From: Takakia lepidozioides
Lineage: Eukaryota; Streptophyta; Takakiopsida; Takakiales; Takakiaceae
Direction of reading: 5' to 3'
Length of the DNA: 64,000 bases
Assembly: GCA_030704615.1 (NCBI GenBank)
Contig: CM060734.1
Location: 57,800,042-57,864,041, forward strand
Shown here: positions 61,882-64,000 of the stretch, one piece after another
How positions within the stretch are numbered: position 1 is the first letter of the stretch
How the letters are laid out: the number at the start of each line of letters is the position of its first letter
Notes under the pieces: generated by a model
Database searches by the model: none
What the model saw: only the letters and a program-made list of their open reading frames with translations
What the model was told of the DNA's origin: nothing
Position numbers and translations under genes: made by a program

Positions 61882-63024
61882 CTAACCAAGGCCAGAATTG
61901 TCACAGCTCACCTCCTCGGTGCTGCCCCTGTCAGTGTCACCCTTTTGTTCAGACCCATTGTCAGAGTCACGCTTCTCAGTGTCACCCTTCTCTTCGGCTA
62001 CCTTCTCAGTGTCACTCTTCTCAGTGTCACCCTTCTCTTTGGCCGCCTTATCAGTGTCACCCTTCTCATCGGGATCCTTCCCAGTGTCACCTTGCTGAGT
62101 AACAATCTTATGTGTATCACCCTTGGCAATGTCACCCTTCTCTTCGACTACCTCCTCAATGTCACGCTTCTCAGTGTCACCCTTCTCTTCAGCTACCTTC
62201 TCAATGTCACTCTTCTCAGTGTCACCCTTCTCTTTGGCCGCCTTATCAGTGTCACACTTCGCAGTGTCACCCTTCTCATCGGGTTCCTTCCCAGTGTCAC
62301 CCTGCTGAGTAACAATCTTATGTGTGTCACCCTTGGCAGTGTCACTCTTCTCAATGTCACGATGCTCCGCAACATCCTTCTCTTCGTGACTCTCCACAGT
62401 GAAACACTTCTCAGTGTGACCCTGCTTTGTGTCACCCTTCCAACTGACAACCTCCTCGGTGACACCCTTCCCCGTGTCACCCATGTCGAAGTCATTCTTC
62501 TTTGCATCAACCTCCTCAATGTCATCCTTGATTGTGTCGCCTTTCTCCGCACTGTCACCCTCCAAGACCATGTTGACTAGCGAAAGAGCGTCATCCGTCG
62601 CGACTAGTGGCCATGGCAAAGGACTGTCACCCTCCACGACTAGTGGCAGAGGAGTGTCATCCATGGCAGTGTTACACTCACGAACATCTGCCATGTGGGT
62701 TGGTTGTGGGGTGTCACCCCTACCAGTGTAACCCATGTCAATGTCACTCTCAACGGAAGTTGCAGTGTTCACGGGCAATGGTGTGTCACCCACGGCAATG
62801 TCCCTCACGGCAGTGTCAGCCACACCGGTATCCACAGTGTCACCCTGAGGTGCAGTGTAACCCTCCTTCCCTGTTGCTCCTCTTTGCGCAGTGTCACCCT
62901 CAGGTGCAGTGTAACCCTCGGTTTCAGGGCCTCCTCCCCTTGCAGTGTCACCCTCAATACTGACCACCTCCTCCAATGTGACATGTTGTTGCGCGAAATG
63001 ACTTGGATCTTCGGTCTGCATCAT
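61882..63024 (-). CDS. GDT/GYT-repeat domain protein (N-terminal region of the ULP1-side gene)
   Basis: A 380-residue frame from ATG at 63024. About residues 15-110 are mixed (TEGYTAPEGDTAQ-like units); from about 150 onward the frame is dominated by EKGDTEKSDTEKV, GDTHKIVTQQGDTGK and related 8- to 50-residue units, strongly acidic and lysine rich. A higher-order unit of about 180 bp is repeated twice (61975-62160 and 62165-62345). It should be disordered. The coding repeat is the same DNA motif as the surrounding minisatellite (GTGACAC beside GTTACAC). Upstream, the frame 63639-63040 continues in the same register with only one TAG between. I do not know a function. Confidence 0.5.
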   Translation of the reverse strand: MMQTEDPSHFAQQHVTLEEVVSIEGDTARGGGPETEGYTAPEGDTAQRGATGKEGYTAPQGDTVDTGVADTAVRDIAVGDTPLPVNTATSVESDIDMGYTGRGDTPQPTHMADVRECNTAMDDTPLPLVVEGDSPLPWPLVATDDALSLVNMVLEGDSAEKGDTIKDDIEEVDAKKNDFDMGDTGKGVTEEVVSWKGDTKQGHTEKCFTVESHEEKDVAEHRDIEKSDTAKGDTHKIVTQQGDTGKEPDEKGDTAKCDTDKAAKEKGDTEKSDIEKVAEEKGDTEKRDIEEVVEEKGDIAKGDTHKIVTQQGDTGKDPDEKGDTDKAAKEKGDTEKSDTEKVAEEKGDTEKRDSDNGSEQKGDTDRGSTEEVSCDNSGLG

Positions 63025-63039
63025 TCGAACAGTGTCATT

Positions 63040-63639
63040 CTAAGAGAGGTTGACCACATGATCCTCACAAATATTTACATTGTTGCATGGAGGGTTCAAC
63101 CCAGCATCTCCAGATTCAAAGTCATACACAGACTCTAGGTCAAGCGGGTCCCCGGTTCTTCGATTGAGACCTCCAAAAGAAATGAGTGGGGCTGCGGACA
63201 AAGAGGTTTGCACTTGGGTGTTCCACCTTGATGTATCAGTATCAGAATTCACGGGCAAATCCCGCGTCAAGTTTGCTAGGTTCACCCGTAAGTGCAGCTG
63301 GGTTGAGTACAATTCACCAACCTGCGACAAAGATACAACGACAAATTGACTTGGAATGATGTCCTCGTCATGTACATTGTCGCTTTGCGGGGCGGAAATT
63401 GAATGAAGACGAGAATCAACCATCTCCTCATCATGTAACACAGAGGGCCCATCACTAGTCTGCACGCCCCCTGTATCGCATTGTGGAGGGGCCCCATACA
63501 CAACTTCGTGAAGCTCACGTTGAGCCTCAAAAAGGTTTTTGAACGCATTGGCGACTTGATTGGTCATGAGCTTGGACTCATCTGCATCGGGGAAAAGACA
63601 AACGTTTTTAGTCGTGGAACGAGGTTTTTGAAAGTGCAA
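63040..63639 (-). CDS. upstream open frame of the ULP1-side gene
   Basis: A 199-codon frame without a good initiator at its start (TTG); an in-frame ATG lies inside (before TNQVANAFKNLFEAQRELHE). Its last codon is a TAG at 63042-63040, after which the same frame runs five codons into the ATG of the GDT-repeat frame. It is hydrophilic with no recognised domain. It most likely encodes the N-terminal part of one protein now split by a nonsense change. Confidence 0.4.
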   Translation of the reverse strand: MHFQKPRSTTKNVCLFPDADESKLMTNQVANAFKNLFEAQRELHEVVYGAPPQCDTGGVQTSDGPSVLHDEEMVDSRLHSISAPQSDNVHDEDIIPSQFVVVSLSQVGELYSTQLHLRVNLANLTRDLPVNSDTDTSRWNTQVQTSLSAAPLISFGGLNRRTGDPLDLESVYDFESGDAGLNPPCNNVNICEDHVVNLS

Positions 63640-63965
63640 GGGTTACACTATGTAAAGGTTACACTGACTAGGACAAGACAGTGGTTCGGATTACACGATG
63701 TGGGTTACACCACCCTGTTAGAGACAGTAATTTGCAATGGGTTACACTACCTGGGTTACACTAGTGAGATTACACAACGAGAGGGTAACAAATCTAGGGT
63801 AACACAACGAGGGTAACATTAGGGGTACACTGATTACAGGGTTACACACAGCGAGGGTTACACTGAGTACAGGGTTCCACATAGCGAGGGTTACACTAAT
63901 TACAAAATTACACACAAAGGGGTTACACGACGAGAGGGGTGACAGTGAATGGAGTAACACTTACA
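63630..63965 (+). repeat. GTTACAC minisatellite block 5
   Basis: GGGTTACACTA, AGGTTACACTGA, GGGTAACA and GCGAGGGTTACACT units. Two longer units (TACAGGGTTCCACATAGCGA-like) recur at about 35-bp spacing. It lies upstream of the ULP1-side frame and runs close to the window edge. Confidence 0.75.
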
Positions 63966-64000
63966 GAGATACCAAGGCACTATAGACCCAAGGTCTCTCA

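Noticed and set aside
61945-62580. 211-codon plus-strand frame over the GDT repeat
   Set aside because: It is the complementary reading of a repeat of multiple-of-three units; its leucine/valine repeats are a shadow of the minus-strand frame.

Overview
The window looks like nuclear DNA of a streptophyte, most likely a bryophyte, seedless vascular plant or charophyte (inference). It carries GT-AG introns, plant gene families (phloem protein 2-like A10, a plastid M41-like protein, plant NUP93, a tonoplast-type dicarboxylate carrier) and an ERK7/MAPK15-type kinase. In the green lineage that kinase family is mainly associated with organisms that make motile, ciliated cells. No bacterial operon structure, CRISPR array or organelle gene set is visible.

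Layout. 0-4 kb: an Oberon-like PHD-finger gene and a two-exon methyl-CpG-binding-domain gene, both on the minus strand. 5-12 kb: a degenerate 66-bp satellite, then a dead hAT transposon with CTGGTAT subterminal repeats, nested inside long inverted arms that carry a MITE-like insertion and a hairpin insertion; a leucine-rich-repeat gene relic follows. 14-23 kb: a tRNA-derived SINE, an intronless MAPK15-like gene, an M41-like plastid gene and a PP2-A10-like gene. 23.3-32.8 kb: a 17-exon NUP93 gene (893 codons, every splice phase closes). 34.3-36.7 kb: elongation factor 1-alpha with leader intron and TATA box. 37.8-39.3 kb: a small five-exon coiled-coil gene resembling SNAPC5. 41.8-47.3 kb: an SLC13/tonoplast dicarboxylate transporter gene whose first intron holds an antisense, 5'-truncated LINE with repeated 3' ends. 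50-64 kb: an accessory region of diverged tandem repeats and Mutator-like (MULE) debris: part of one mudrA copy on the minus strand, a second decayed copy on the plus strand, and a convergent ULP1-like cysteine protease gene.

The most unusual part is 54.9-64 kb. One short motif, GTTACAC/GTGTAAC (with GTGACAC variants), fills most non-coding blocks of the MULE, including a mudrA intron and a ULP1 intron with usable splice signals. The same motif, in coding form, builds a 380-residue GDT/GYT-rich repeat domain in the ULP1-side open frame. The host genes are mostly housekeeping functions (translation, nuclear pore, chromatin, transport, signalling) and show no common pathway; the mobile elements sit between them and in their introns.
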